From the NCBI RefSeq assembly GCF_016741875.1, contig NZ_JAERRF010000009.1, positions 370,922 through 434,921 of the forward strand: a stretch of DNA of 64,000 nucleotides. Reading direction: 5' to 3'. The DNA comes from Streptomyces coffeae (GTDB lineage: Bacteria; Actinomycetota; Actinomycetes; Streptomycetales; Streptomycetaceae). Both the position numbers and the translations under genes were made by a program. Position 1 is the first letter of the stretch. Every line of letters begins with the position of its first letter. The notes under the pieces are model-generated. The model had not been told where the DNA came from. It did not search any database and saw only the letters and a list, made by a program, of their open reading frames with translations. Shown piece after piece: positions 17,885 through 27,239 of the stretch.

Positions 17885-17928
17885 CGTATGACCTCGTTCT
17901 GTGGTCGGTGTCTGTGTGGGGGGGTGCG

Positions 17929-19206
17929 TCAGCGCAGGGCGAGGAGGCGGCGGCCGGCCAGCAGGGCGGAGATGCTCAGCGCGCCGGTCGCCAGGATGTA
18001 GAAGCCGGGTGAAAGGCGGTTGCCGGTGGTGCTGATCATCCAGGTGATGATCACGGGAGCGAAGCCGCCGAAGGACATCACGCCGATGTTGTAGCTCAGG
18101 GACAGCCCGGTGCTGCGGGTCGCGGTCGGGAAGGCTTCGGACATCAGGGCGGGCAGGGCACCGAAGTAGCAGGCCTTCAGCAGACCGATCAGGAACATCA
18201 CCACGCCCATGACCAGCAGCGACGGACTGCCGGTGAGCAGCAGGAACAGCGGGTAGACGCTGAGCATCATCGCGGCCGCGGCGATCAGCATGACGCGGAC
18301 GCGGCCGAACCGGTCGGACAGATGGCCGGCCAGCGGGGTCACGGTGGTCAGTGCCACACCGGATGCCACCGCCCCGATGAAGCCCGCGGAGGACGGCAGG
18401 CCGAGGACGTTCTCCGCGTAGGTCGGCATATAGACGATCACGTAGGTCACCGCGGTGGACATCACCAGTGCGCCGATCATGAGGAGCACCGGCAGCTTCT
18501 GGTCCCGCAGTACGCGCCGGACCGGGGTCGTGGTGACATCGCCCGTGTCGGACGCCTCGACAAATTCGGGGGTCTCCGGCAGGTTCCGGCGAATCAGGTA
18601 TCCGACGGGGCCGATCAGCAGTCCGAACAGGAACGGAAGGCGCCAGCCCCAGGAATTCAGCTGGTCTCCGGACAGATTCATGGTCAGCACGGTGCCGAAG
18701 GTCGCGGCCAGCAGCGTCGCGAAACCTTGCGAGGCGAACTGCCAGCTCGCCATGAAGCCGCGCCGGTCGGGTGTCTGCTCGGCCAGGAACGCGGTGGCAC
18801 TGCCGAACTCTCCGCCCGCGGAGAATCCCTGTATCAGCCGGGCCAGCAGAATCAGAACCGGTGCGGCGATGCCGATGGACGCGTAGGTGGGCATCAGAGC
18901 GATCAGCAGGGTGCCGATCAGCATGAGCCGTATGGTCAGCAGCAGCGCGGCCTTGCGTCCGGTGCGATCCGCGTACGTTCCCAGCACCAGCGCGCCCAGG
19001 GGCCTGACCAGGTACGACACCCCGAAGGTGCCGAACGCGAGCATGAGGGAGACCGTCGGATCGCCGGACGGGAAGAACGCCTTGGAGATCGGGACCGCGA
19101 AGAATCCGTAGGTGGTGAGGTCGTACCACTCAAGGGTGTTTCCTGCCGTGGCCGCGAGGACGGCACGGCGCGTACGACGTCTGCTGACAGGGTCCTTCGT
19201 GTCCAT
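17929..19206 (-). CDS. MFS transporter, metabolite:H+ symporter (MHS/ProP-ShiA) family
   Basis: The 425-residue product has about 12 membrane helices and the MHS loop YADRTGRKAALLLTI, plus RLIQGFSAGGEFGSATAFLAE. I chose the ATG at 19206 because GGAGAG lies six bases before it; an in-frame ATG at 19230 would add eight residues. MHS carriers import organic acids, betaines or shikimate with protons. It heads the operon with the M20 peptidase, CoA-transferase and crotonase-like protein and is divergent from a LysR regulator, so it likely imports the substrate of that pathway. Confidence 0.85.
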   Translation of the reverse strand: MDTKDPVSRRRTRRAVLAATAGNTLEWYDLTTYGFFAVPISKAFFPSGDPTVSLMLAFGTFGVSYLVRPLGALVLGTYADRTGRKAALLLTIRLMLIGTLLIALMPTYASIGIAAPVLILLARLIQGFSAGGEFGSATAFLAEQTPDRRGFMASWQFASQGFATLLAATFGTVLTMNLSGDQLNSWGWRLPFLFGLLIGPVGYLIRRNLPETPEFVEASDTGDVTTTPVRRVLRDQKLPVLLMIGALVMSTAVTYVIVYMPTYAENVLGLPSSAGFIGAVASGVALTTVTPLAGHLSDRFGRVRVMLIAAAAMMLSVYPLFLLLTGSPSLLVMGVVMFLIGLLKACYFGALPALMSEAFPTATRSTGLSLSYNIGVMSFGGFAPVIITWMISTTGNRLSPGFYILATGALSISALLAGRRLLALR

Positions 19207-19353
19207 CCGTGTCTCTCCAGCGGTTTTCATGAGTGTCACTCCCTCGGGTCGAGCAGGGGAACTGTCGCGCAGGGTGGAACCGCCGATGAACGAGTCCGGA
19301 GCGGCGGATGAATCCGTGAACTCGTTGGGCGATGACGCTAGAGCCGTCGAGAC

Positions 19354-19400
19354 GTTCGCACAATCGCAACTTGTCGAACGCCTCATTGCCCAAACGGCAA
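19354..19400. promoter_or_regulatory. LysR-type binding region
   Basis: In the divergent gap, TTGCC-N5-GGCAA (19386-19400) contains the T-N11-A pattern of LysR boxes and ends 22 bases before the LysR start. A second inverted repeat, GTTCG-N16-CGAAC (19354-19379), lies toward the transporter gene. Position and symmetry fit autoregulation and control of the divergent operon. Confidence 0.6.
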
Positions 19401-19421
19401 CGCACACCCTAGGCTGAGGGC

Positions 19422-20321
19422 ATGCTGAACAGTCCGGCTCTTGAATACTTTCTGGAAGTGGTCCGCACCGGTTCGGTCAATGAGGCATCGAGGCGGCTGA
19501 TGGTCGCGGGCTCGGCCATCAGCCGGCAGATCGGCAAACTCGAGCAGGAAATCGGGGTGGCGCTCTTCGAGCGCCGACCACGCGGAATGGTGCCGAGCGA
19601 GGCCGGCACGCTCCTGGCCGCCTATGCGCGCAGGGCCGCACTGGAAACCGATCAGGTCCTCACGGAGATCCGCGGTCGCGGCCGCATGGGGTCCACCGTC
19701 CGCGTGGCCAGTTCACAGGGTGCCGCACAGGAATTCCTTCCGCATGCCATGGCGTCCTTTCGCGAGGACCATCCGGGGACCACTTTCCAACTGCCCGTGG
19801 TGTCCCCCTCGCAGGCCACCCGGATGGTCCAGGACGGCTCGGCCGACCTGGCCGTCACCTTCAGCCTGGCGCCCACTCCCGATGTCCGCGTCGTACACGC
19901 CCAGCGCGCCCCGATCCAGGCCATGGTCAGGTCCGATCACCCGCTCGCCCAGCACGACAAAATCCGCCTGCACGACCTGCTGCCCTATCCGGTCGCCCTC
20001 ACCGAGGAAGGCACGACGAACAGACGTCTCTTCGACCTGTGCTGCTCGATCGAGGGCATTTCCTTCGAACCCGTGCTGGTCAGTTCCAGCTCCACCGCGC
20101 TGGCGACGTTCGTCAAAGAGACGAACGCCGTGTCATTGATCGGTCACATCAGCGTGCATGAACTCCTGAGCGTGGAGGGGCTGAAGGCCATCGCCCTCCT
20201 CAACCCGGAAATGCACCTGCGTACCCTTCAGATCCAGGCCATGGTGGGCCGCCGGCTTCCGGCGGTGGTGAGCTCCTTCGCCGACCACCTGATTCTGCGG
20301 CTGTCCGAAATCGAAGTATGA
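19422..20321 (+). CDS. LysR-family transcriptional regulator
   Basis: The 299-residue protein has the N-terminal winged helix-turn-helix (ALEYFLEVVRTGSVNEASRR, then GSAISRQIGKLEQEIG) and a C-terminal periplasmic-binding-like sensor domain. It is transcribed away from the MHS transporter operon and has a T-N11-A box in front of its start. It most likely activates that operon when the organic-acid substrate or its CoA ester is present. The start gives a normal family length. Confidence 0.9.
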   Translation: MLNSPALEYFLEVVRTGSVNEASRRLMVAGSAISRQIGKLEQEIGVALFERRPRGMVPSEAGTLLAAYARRAALETDQVLTEIRGRGRMGSTVRVASSQGAAQEFLPHAMASFREDHPGTTFQLPVVSPSQATRMVQDGSADLAVTFSLAPTPDVRVVHAQRAPIQAMVRSDHPLAQHDKIRLHDLLPYPVALTEEGTTNRRLFDLCCSIEGISFEPVLVSSSSTALATFVKETNAVSLIGHISVHELLSVEGLKAIALLNPEMHLRTLQIQAMVGRRLPAVVSSFADHLILRLSEIEV

Positions 20322-20488
20322 GTGACCGACGCCGCCACTGAGGGGACGCCCTGGAGCCCTGGAGCCCTGGACGAGCCGGACCCGGGATCGAACAGGATCG
20401 CGTAAACGTCGGACAACGTGCCAGAACGTGTGCCAGGTTGACGCGGGAGAAGAGCACAACGCGCTTCTCCGCAGATCAGGAGGGCAGC

Positions 20489-21097
20489 ATGACCAACGGG
20501 GCTGAGGCGGCACACACGGACTGGCCGGTACTGGAGGCGGCGCACCGGGCGCTGCGCAGTGCGGTACGAGAGATTCCCATCGCCGACTGGGCGAAGCCGA
20601 CTCCGTGCGACGGTTGGAACATCGCGCAGGTGCTGCTGCACGCGGCCGGAGACCAGCAGGCGTACGCGGCGTTTCTGACCGGTGAACCGGGTCCCGCGTA
20701 CAACCCCTTCGAGCCCGCTACGGCCTTCGAGGGAGCGCCGGAGGATGTGCTGGAGCCGGCGCTTTCCAGCGCCGCGAAGGCGTGGGCGGGGGTGCAACGC
20801 AACACCGCCGAGGTGCCCGTCCCGATTCCGCCGCAGAAGATGTCGGCCGAACTGGGCGCTGCCGCCTGTGCGTTGGACGCGGCGGTGCACGCCTGGGACA
20901 TCGCCGTGGCCGCCGGACAGCCGTCGCCGCTCACCGCCGACCTCGCCCGCCCGCTGCTCGCCGCGGCACGGCAACTCGTCGAGCCACTGCGTGGCTTCGC
21001 CTTCGGTCCGGAGCTCCCTGCCGAGGAGGGCGACGACGTGGCGGCACTGCTGCGTTACCTCGGCCGTCGCCCGGACTGGAGTCCGGCGCAGTCGTGA
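20489..21097 (+). CDS. DinB-like, TIGR03086-type metal-binding protein
   Basis: The 202-residue product begins after a GGAGGG site at the ATG at 20489. It shows the four-helix DinB/maleylpyruvate-isomerase N-terminal pattern: CDGWNIAQVLLHAAGDQ with one metal histidine and ALDAAVHAWDIA with another. In actinomycetes such proteins are thought to be mycothiol-dependent enzymes, but few have assigned reactions. The gene stands alone, 168 bases after the LysR gene, and is followed by a GNAT gene. The specific function is unknown. Confidence 0.75.
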   Translation: MTNGAEAAHTDWPVLEAAHRALRSAVREIPIADWAKPTPCDGWNIAQVLLHAAGDQQAYAAFLTGEPGPAYNPFEPATAFEGAPEDVLEPALSSAAKAWAGVQRNTAEVPVPIPPQKMSAELGAAACALDAAVHAWDIAVAAGQPSPLTADLARPLLAAARQLVEPLRGFAFGPELPAEEGDDVAALLRYLGRRPDWSPAQS

Positions 21098-21222
21098 CCC
21101 GTGGGCCGGACGCCCACCGGTCAGGGCGTCCGGCCACCGTCCTCGTCGCCGCCATCGACGCATGGGCGCGGGCCCGTCGAAAAACAATTCACTCACCGCG
21201 GCTCAGACGTGAAACTCACCCC

Positions 21223-21696
21223 ATGACCGCAGACTTCACCGTTCGCCCGGCCCTGCCCTCCGACGCACCGCGTTTGGCCGAACTGCGCTGGACGTTCAAG
21301 CAAGAGGACCACGAAGGACAACCACCGGTTGCGGACCGGCCCCTGGAAGAGACCGAGCGCTGGATCCGCGACCGGCTCGGCGAAGGCCACTGGCTGGCCT
21401 GGGTCGCGGAGACCGGAAACGAGATCTGTGGCCATGTCTTCCTCAGCCTGGTGGAGCGGATGCCGGAGCCGTACGGCGACAACAACCCGATCGGCTATGT
21501 GACGAACTTCTACGTCACACCATCCCGACGGAACAAGGGTGTTGGTGCGGCCCTCCTCGAAGCACTCACACAGCACTCGCGCGGCGCCGACTACGACACT
21601 CTGATCGTCTGGCCCTCGGAGCACAGCAGTCCCCTCTACCGGCGCTCCGGTTTCCAGCCTCCGGAGGAAGTGTTGGAACTGTCGCTCGACACCTGA
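21223..21696 (+). CDS. GNAT-family N-acetyltransferase
   Basis: The 157-residue protein begins MTADFTVRPALPSDAPRLAE and has the acetyl-CoA binding region VTPSRRNKGVGAALLEALTQ, matching the Q/RxxGxG/A motif. It also has the C-terminal YRRSGFQ segment of the fold. The substrate is not identifiable. The ribosome site before the ATG at 21223 is weak. It ends immediately before the broken arylsulfotransferase region. Confidence 0.8.
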   Translation: MTADFTVRPALPSDAPRLAELRWTFKQEDHEGQPPVADRPLEETERWIRDRLGEGHWLAWVAETGNEICGHVFLSLVERMPEPYGDNNPIGYVTNFYVTPSRRNKGVGAALLEALTQHSRGADYDTLIVWPSEHSSPLYRRSGFQPPEEVLELSLDT

Positions 21697-22819
21697 TGAG
21701 ATCCGGGCTCGGACACGCCGTCGAAGTGCTGGAACTCCATCCCGCCGCCGCCCGCTTCGCGAACACGCTGATGGCCATGCACGACGGCAGGATCGTGGCC
21801 AACGGACGGCACATCGTAGTGACCGGCCTGGACGGGCGGGCCCACCGGGCTCGTGGCATCCGGGGGGCGCCTTTCAGCGGCGGGACAACACCTGCCGCCA
21901 GGAGTACGGCCAACGGCAGTACGTCGGCGGATCCCCTCGCGCCCAGAACCGTGCCCATGGACCTGCGCCCCTACGGCGGTCCGGAGGACGGAGCCATCCT
22001 GGACGGTGCGGTCCAGGAGGTCGACCTGGCCACCGGCAGACTCGTCTTCTCGTGCTGATCTCCGCCCGGAACATGTGGGCGATCTACGGCGTCTCCCGGA
22101 AGACCGGAGCGATCCGCTGGCAACTCGGCGGGAAGGAGAGCGACTTCACCTTCGGCCCCAACGCCCGTTTCTACTGGCAGCACCACGCCCGGTTCCGCCC
22201 CGGACACCGGATCAGCATGTTCGACGACGGCTGCTGCAACCAGCCCGACGGCACGCCCGAGCAGCAGTCGCACGGACTGATCCTGAACCTCGACTTCCAC
22301 ACCCACCGGGCGACCGTGGAGCGGACGTATTACCACGACCCGGCGCTGTTCGCGGCGTCGCAGGGCAACACCCAGGCGCTCTCAGGCGGCAACCAGTTCA
22401 TCGGATGGGGCCAGGAGTCCTACTACTCGGAGTACGCCGAGGCCGGGAACACCGGGAGCACCCCCTCGCGGAACCTGCTTTACGACGCCAGGATGCCGGG
22501 CTCCGACATCTCCTACCGGGCCTTTCGCCAGGCGTGGGTGGGCACCCCGTACTACCCGCCGAAGGCGGCCGTACGGACGCGGGACGGCCACCGTGTGGTC
22601 TACGCGTCGTGGAACGGCTCGACGCGGACACGCGCCTGGCAGGTGCTCGCCGGACCGGACCCCCGCTCCCTCTCCGTGGTGGTCAGGCACGCTCCCCGTG
22701 CTGGATTCGAGACGGCGGTCACGACCCGCGGCAGGGGCCCCTACTTCCAGGTGAAGGCACTGGACGCGTCCGGGAAGGTCCTCAGAACCTCCGCAGTGGT
22801 GCGGGCGAACGCCCATTGA
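21696..22819 (+). pseudogene. Broken arylsulfotransferase-like (ASST) gene
   Basis: Two frames carry pieces of one secreted ASST-type beta-propeller protein. The first ends DGAVQEVDLATGRLVFS at about 22055; the second begins LISARNMWAIYGVSRKTG. In intact homologues these are separated by a stretch with the HINSV histidine, so some tens of residues appear deleted and the frame is shifted. The downstream part keeps WQLGGKESDF, HHARFRPG and the C-terminal domain to the stop at 22819. The first 60 residues in the upstream frame are not recognisable as this family, so the N-terminus is also lost. It should be non-functional. Confidence 0.7.
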
Positions 22820-22931
22820 GAGTCCGGGTTCGCGCTGATGTGCGCGTACCGCACCCCCTCGGCCGGTGGCATCGGCCGAGGGGAGGTCGGCAACCAGAAG
22901 TGCCCGGCGCCGTATGCGCGGCGCACCCTTC

Positions 22932-24494
22932 TCAGGGGTGGTAGACCGTGCCGGGGGGCGGGGTCTTCAGCGTCCGCAGATAGGTGTCGATCGCCCGTGC
23001 CGGGAGGGGCGACTCGCACTTGCGGTAGAGCCAGTGGCCCACCGAATCAAGGACGGCGAGCCTTCCCTTCGGGAACTCCCGTGCCATGCGCTGTGCGCCC
23101 GCCAGTGGCGTCGCGAGATCGTGTGTGGCGTTCACCACCAGGACCGGCGGGAGGGCGCCCTTGTGCTGGGTCGGCTGCGGCTTGGTTTCCACCGGCCACC
23201 CCTGGCAGCCGAGGATCATGTCCAGGGCCTGGGCGTTGTAGCGGGTGTTGGGGTGCTCGGCGGCGGCTCGGTGGAGCAGGGCGCGATAGTGGGCGTAGTC
23301 GCGCAGCCGGAGGTCGTCGTCGCGGCAGATCACCGAGCGCCAGGCGAGCTCCGGGGCGGATGGGTCGATCCAGTACACCTTCCCCTTGCCGCTGTGCAGT
23401 GCGGCAAGTTGCTCAGCGGTGGTCTGTGGATTCCACTTGCTCAGGTAGTCGGTGAGGAAGCCGGACAGCTGGTGGGCGGTGACCTTCTTCCGCGTGGGGC
23501 CGTGCGGCCCGGGCTCGAACAGCGTGCCCGCGTCCGCACGGGCGAAGAGCCCGCGGACAACGGCCTCCACGTCCTTTCCCTTCAGGGCACACGAGGCTTC
23601 CTTGTCGCACCACTTCCCCAGTTGCCGCACCGCGTTGTCGACGGCGGCGGTGCCGTCCATGAGGAAACGCTCGGCTCCCGGCCGGGAGGGGTCCATGGCG
23701 CTGTCGAGGGCCAGCGCCCTGAGGTTCCGCGGGAAGAGACGTGCGTAGCGCTCGCCGATGCGTGTGCCGTAGGAGTGGCCAAGGAAGCTGATCTTCCGCT
23801 CGCCGAGGGCCGCACGGATCGCGTCCATGTCGCGGGCAACGCTTTCGCTGTCCATGTGGCCGACGATCGGGCCGCTGCGCTCGCGGCAGCTGTCCGCGAG
23901 CCGTTTGTTCAGGACGCGCATGCGCTGGAACTCGGAGGCGTTCTTCGGACGGGTGGGAATCCTCTCGGCGAGCCGGTCATCGCACCGCAGCGCTCCGCTG
24001 CGGCCGATACCGCGCGGGTCGAAGCCGATGATGTCGAACCGTTCTCTGATGTTCTTGCGATAGCCCTCGACCGGGTTGTCGGCGTAATAGGCGTCGTCCA
24101 GACCCGTGCTTCCGGGCCCGCCCGGATTGGACAGCAGCGCCCCGATCCGCTTGCTGGGGTCGGTGGCCTTCTGGCGGGCGACCGCGATCTTCATCGTCGG
24201 TCCGTCCGGACGTGCCCAGTCGACCGGCACCCGCACCGTGCCGCACTGCGCTCGCCGGCTCGGGTCGGGCATGGGCGGCTCGGCCTTCGGACAGGCCGAC
24301 CAATGGATCGTCGGCGCCGGGTCCGCGTTCGGCTTGTCGCTCGGGCTCGACCACGCGAACTGCGGGATCACCAGAAGTGATGTGGCGAGGACCCCGGCCG
24401 CCGACGCATGGGTGAGACGGACCGTGCGTCGCCTGCGCGAGGATGCCGCCGGACCCGCCTCGTACGCTCTGGCAAGATCATTCGAATCCTTCAT
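22932..24494 (-). CDS. Secreted alpha/beta-hydrolase peptidase, TAP-like
   Basis: The 520-residue product starts at the ATG at 24494 and has a hydrophobic export segment at about 28-48 ending near WSSPS. The catalytic fold shows the oxyanion loop LLSNPGGPGSTG, nucleophile GHSYGTRIG, acid in ATHDLATPL and histidine in DSVGHWLY. Several cysteines suggest disulfides in the mature protein. It matches the tripeptidyl-aminopeptidase family of Streptomyces that trims tripeptides from secreted peptides. A stand-alone gene, divergent from the RpiR regulator. Confidence 0.87.
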   Translation of the reverse strand: MKDSNDLARAYEAGPAASSRRRRTVRLTHASAAGVLATSLLVIPQFAWSSPSDKPNADPAPTIHWSACPKAEPPMPDPSRRAQCGTVRVPVDWARPDGPTMKIAVARQKATDPSKRIGALLSNPGGPGSTGLDDAYYADNPVEGYRKNIRERFDIIGFDPRGIGRSGALRCDDRLAERIPTRPKNASEFQRMRVLNKRLADSCRERSGPIVGHMDSESVARDMDAIRAALGERKISFLGHSYGTRIGERYARLFPRNLRALALDSAMDPSRPGAERFLMDGTAAVDNAVRQLGKWCDKEASCALKGKDVEAVVRGLFARADAGTLFEPGPHGPTRKKVTAHQLSGFLTDYLSKWNPQTTAEQLAALHSGKGKVYWIDPSAPELAWRSVICRDDDLRLRDYAHYRALLHRAAAEHPNTRYNAQALDMILGCQGWPVETKPQPTQHKGALPPVLVVNATHDLATPLAGAQRMAREFPKGRLAVLDSVGHWLYRKCESPLPARAIDTYLRTLKTPPPGTVYHP

Positions 24495-24722
24495 GCCGTC
24501 AGGATCGCGGCCCCATGTGATGGTGTCTTGGTGACCACATGATGGCGAGGTAACAGCGTGCCGCCGATGGGCGGTTGGCGGCACGTCGGCTCTTCGCGCC
24601 ACGGTTACGCGCTCGTCCGGCAGGCGGACGTCGGGGCACTTCCCCCGAGGTCTCAGGTACCTCCTCAGCCCCCGCGCGTGTGTAACGATCGTCGCGTCAC
24701 ACAGCGTGGAGAGGGGAAGCCC

Positions 24723-25658
24723 ATGGCCGACGGAGACCGAAGCGATCATGCAAACCGCCCCGGGGACACGGAGCCGGTGAGCGGTGCGGAGGAGCCCTCC
24801 GGCCTGGGAGTCACCGTGGCCGCGCGGCTACGCCGCGTACAGGGCGGCCTCTCCCGGGCCGAGATGAAGATCGCCCGAGAGCTGACCGCCAACTACCCGG
24901 CCGCCGGGCTGAACTCCGCGTCGGGGCTCGCCTCCCAGGCCGGGGTCAGTGCGCCCACCGTCGTGCGCTTTGTCGCACGGCTCGGGTTCGACGGATACCG
25001 GCAGTTCCAGCAGTCGCTGCGCGAGGAGGTGCAGGCGCGCCAGGCGTCGCCGCTGACATTGGCACCGGTGATCGGCGCCGATTCACCGACCTCCGAGCTG
25101 GTGGAGGCGGCACGGCAGGTGGGCACCGCCACGCTGGGGCAGACCTTCGCCACCCTTCCCGAGCAGGAATTCGATCGCGCGGTGGAGCTGATCTGCGACC
25201 CGGCCAAACGGATCGCATGCTTCGGCGGCCGTTTCTCCCAACTCCTCGCCGAATACCTCGATCTGCACCTTCGGGTGCTGCGTCCGGGAACGATCGTGCA
25301 CACCCCCACCCCGGGGCGGGACGCGGGGTTCCGTGTCGATGTGGGTCGCCGGGACGTGTGTGTGGTCTTCGACTTCCGCCGCTATCAGGACGACACCGTG
25401 GAGCTGGCCCGGCACGCCCATGAGCGAGGGGCGAAGATCGTGCTGTTCACGGATCCGTGGCTGTCACCCGCGGCCGAGTTCGCCGATGTGGTGCTCCCCG
25501 CGCGGGTCGAGGCGCCCAGTCCGTTCGACAGCATCGTGGCCCCCGTGGCACTGGCGGAAACCCTGGTCGCCGCCGTGCACGCACGCCTGGGCCCGGCGGC
25601 CGAGGAGCGGATGCGGGCGGCGGAGGACACCCTGAGAGGCGGGACCCAGGACTCATGA
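24723..25658 (+). CDS. RpiR/MurR-family regulator (HTH plus SIS domain)
   Basis: The 311-residue protein begins at the ATG at 24723 after GAGAGGGGAAG. Residues around 40-90 form the RpiR helix-turn-helix (LSRAEMKIARELTANYP, SAPTVVRFVARLGFDGYRQF), followed by an SIS domain (RIACFGGRFSQLLAEYLDLH). RpiR proteins usually sense phosphorylated sugars, but some respond to amines or amino acids. It lies 105 bases before the permease of an amine-glutamylation-like operon, with operator-like repeats in between. It most likely controls that operon. Confidence 0.88.
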   Translation: MADGDRSDHANRPGDTEPVSGAEEPSGLGVTVAARLRRVQGGLSRAEMKIARELTANYPAAGLNSASGLASQAGVSAPTVVRFVARLGFDGYRQFQQSLREEVQARQASPLTLAPVIGADSPTSELVEAARQVGTATLGQTFATLPEQEFDRAVELICDPAKRIACFGGRFSQLLAEYLDLHLRVLRPGTIVHTPTPGRDAGFRVDVGRRDVCVVFDFRRYQDDTVELARHAHERGAKIVLFTDPWLSPAAEFADVVLPARVEAPSPFDSIVAPVALAETLVAAVHARLGPAAEERMRAAEDTLRGGTQDS

Positions 25659-25671
25659 AAAATTTGTTTCA
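25656..25671. promoter_or_regulatory. RpiR-type operator, first copy
   Basis: TGAAAAATTTGTTTCA is an inverted repeat with TGAAA/TTTCA arms; it overlaps the stop codon of the RpiR gene. The AT-rich arms contrast sharply with the surrounding GC-rich sequence and are like sites bound by RpiR proteins. Confidence 0.6.
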
Positions 25672-25698
25672 GCATCACCGTTGACTTGCGGCATGTAA

Positions 25699-25709
25699 TG
25701 AATATTTCA
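25699..25709. promoter_or_regulatory. RpiR-type operator, second copy
   Basis: TGAATATTTCA (arms TGAA/TTCA, extended by A/T to ATGAA-TAT-TTCAT at 25698-25710) repeats the half-sites of the first copy. A possible -35 element TTGACT (25681-25686) lies between the two copies, so a bound repressor would cover the permease promoter. I see no convincing -10 element. Confidence 0.55.
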
Positions 25710-25763
25710 TGAGGGTGTTCCCGGGCCGCGGTCACGCGGCCCCCTTCCGCTCGGGAGTACGTC

Positions 25764-27239
25764 GTGCCCGATCATCCTCATACGCCACGCAAACTGCGCC
25801 TCTGGGAGGCGCTGGCTCTCTCCGTCGGCCTCATGGGTCCCACCCTGGCCATGGGTCTCAACGGTGCCGGGGTCGCGGCCACCGTGGGCAAGGCGGTGCC
25901 CCTCGTCTTCCTGCTCGGTCTCCTCGGTGTCGCCGTCGTCGGCTACGGCTTCTGGCGGCTGACCCAGCACTTCCACCACGCCGGATCCGTCTACGCCCTG
26001 GCCGGGGCGACCATCGGGCCCCGCGCCGGCTTCTTCGGTGGCTTCGCCCTGCTGGGCACCTACCTGGCCTTCCTCGTCTGCACCCTCGCCGCGACGGGTG
26101 TCTTCGCCCACGCGTTCCTGCACGCCCTCGGTATGACGTCCACGGGCCCCTGGGTCGCCGTGGCGATCGCCGCCGGCCTGGGTGTCACCGCGCTCAACTC
26201 GCGTGACACCCGGATCACCGCCCGTACCCTGCTGATCGTCGAAGGCATCGGCATCGTGGCGATGCTGCTGCTCGCGGCTGTCGTGATCGGGCGCACCAGC
26301 ACCGGGTCGGCCCCTCGCCACCAGTCGTTCGACCTGTCGGTGTTCACACCCGGCGCCGCCACCTACGGCGCCGTGATGACCGCGACGGTCTTCGCCTTCC
26401 TGTCCTGGGCCGGGTTCGAGGCCTGCGCGTCCCTGGGCGAGGAGACCGATGACCCCCGGCGCAACATCCCGCGCGCCCTGGCGGGCAGTGTGTTGCTCAC
26501 CGGTGTTCTGTACATCCTGATGATGTTCGTCCAGACCATCGGCTTCGGCACCGACGACAAGGGTGTGAGCGCGTTCGCCGGTGCGGAATCAGCGCTGGTG
26601 ACGCTCTCCGACAGCTACCTGGGCACCTGGTTCTCGCTCATCGTCGCCTTTACCGCGGTGGCCTCCGCCTTCGCCGCCGCGCTGTCCTCCTCCGCCGCGG
26701 CATCCCGCATGGTCTTCGCCCTGGCCCGCGACGGCTTCGGTCCGCCGGCGCTCGCCCGGACCGATCCCGCCACCGGCGCCCCCACCAGGGCCCTGTGGCT
26801 GTGCGGTGGCGTGGGAATCGCCTTCACCGTGGTGATGTACGGCCTGGGCACCTCCGCCTTCGACACCTACTACTGGTACGCGACCATCGGCGTGCTGTGC
26901 GTCCTGGTGGTCTACGCACTCGCCGGAGCCGGCGTGATCGTCTTCACGCTCTCCGGCCGAGGCAGCATCCCCCGACGCGAACTCCCCATCCCGCTCATCG
27001 GTTTGGGCTACCTCTGCTTCGTCTTCTTCAAGCAGGCCGTAGGGCTCAGCGCGCCCTACACCTACTTTCCCTGGATCGCCGCGGCCTGGTGCCTGACCGG
27101 CGTCGCCATCATCCTGCTGGCTCCCTCGCTCGCACGGCGCATCGGCGCCCGCCTCACCAGTGAGCTGAACGGGGACACCGGCGTCGGGCTTGAACAGGGC
27201 CCCGAGCCGACCGCTGACAACACCAAGGTGGTTTCATGA
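25764..27239 (+). CDS. APC-family amino acid/amine permease
   Basis: The 491-residue protein starts at a GTG (25764) after a GGGAG site. It has about 12 membrane helices and opens with LRLWEALALSVGLMGPTLAMG, typical of the amino acid-polyamine-organocation family. A conserved GFEACASLGEETDDPRRNIPRA segment, quoted here only as GFEACASLGEET, marks helix 6 and its loop. It presumably imports the substrate used by the three following enzymes. Its stop overlaps the ligase start by ATGA. Confidence 0.87.
   Translation: MPDHPHTPRKLRLWEALALSVGLMGPTLAMGLNGAGVAATVGKAVPLVFLLGLLGVAVVGYGFWRLTQHFHHAGSVYALAGATIGPRAGFFGGFALLGTYLAFLVCTLAATGVFAHAFLHALGMTSTGPWVAVAIAAGLGVTALNSRDTRITARTLLIVEGIGIVAMLLLAAVVIGRTSTGSAPRHQSFDLSVFTPGAATYGAVMTATVFAFLSWAGFEACASLGEETDDPRRNIPRALAGSVLLTGVLYILMMFVQTIGFGTDDKGVSAFAGAESALVTLSDSYLGTWFSLIVAFTAVASAFAAALSSSAAASRMVFALARDGFGPPALARTDPATGAPTRALWLCGGVGIAFTVVMYGLGTSAFDTYYWYATIGVLCVLVVYALAGAGVIVFTLSGRGSIPRRELPIPLIGLGYLCFVFFKQAVGLSAPYTYFPWIAAAWCLTGVAIILLAPSLARRIGARLTSELNGDTGVGLEQGPEPTADNTKVVS

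Noticed and set aside
20349..20372. Short tandem repeat of CCCTGGAG (three copies)
   Set aside because: Only 24 bases long and not linked to a gene start or a structure; probably slippage without function.
20365..20405. Possible tRNA 3' fragment (TTCGATC read on the minus strand)
   Set aside because: The T-loop-like heptamer is present but the flanking bases do not pair into a T stem and no other tRNA arm is found.
21696..21850. Upstream part of the arylsulfotransferase region as a separate small gene
   Set aside because: The frame runs into the sulfotransferase remnant and has no ribosome site or recognisable domain of its own.
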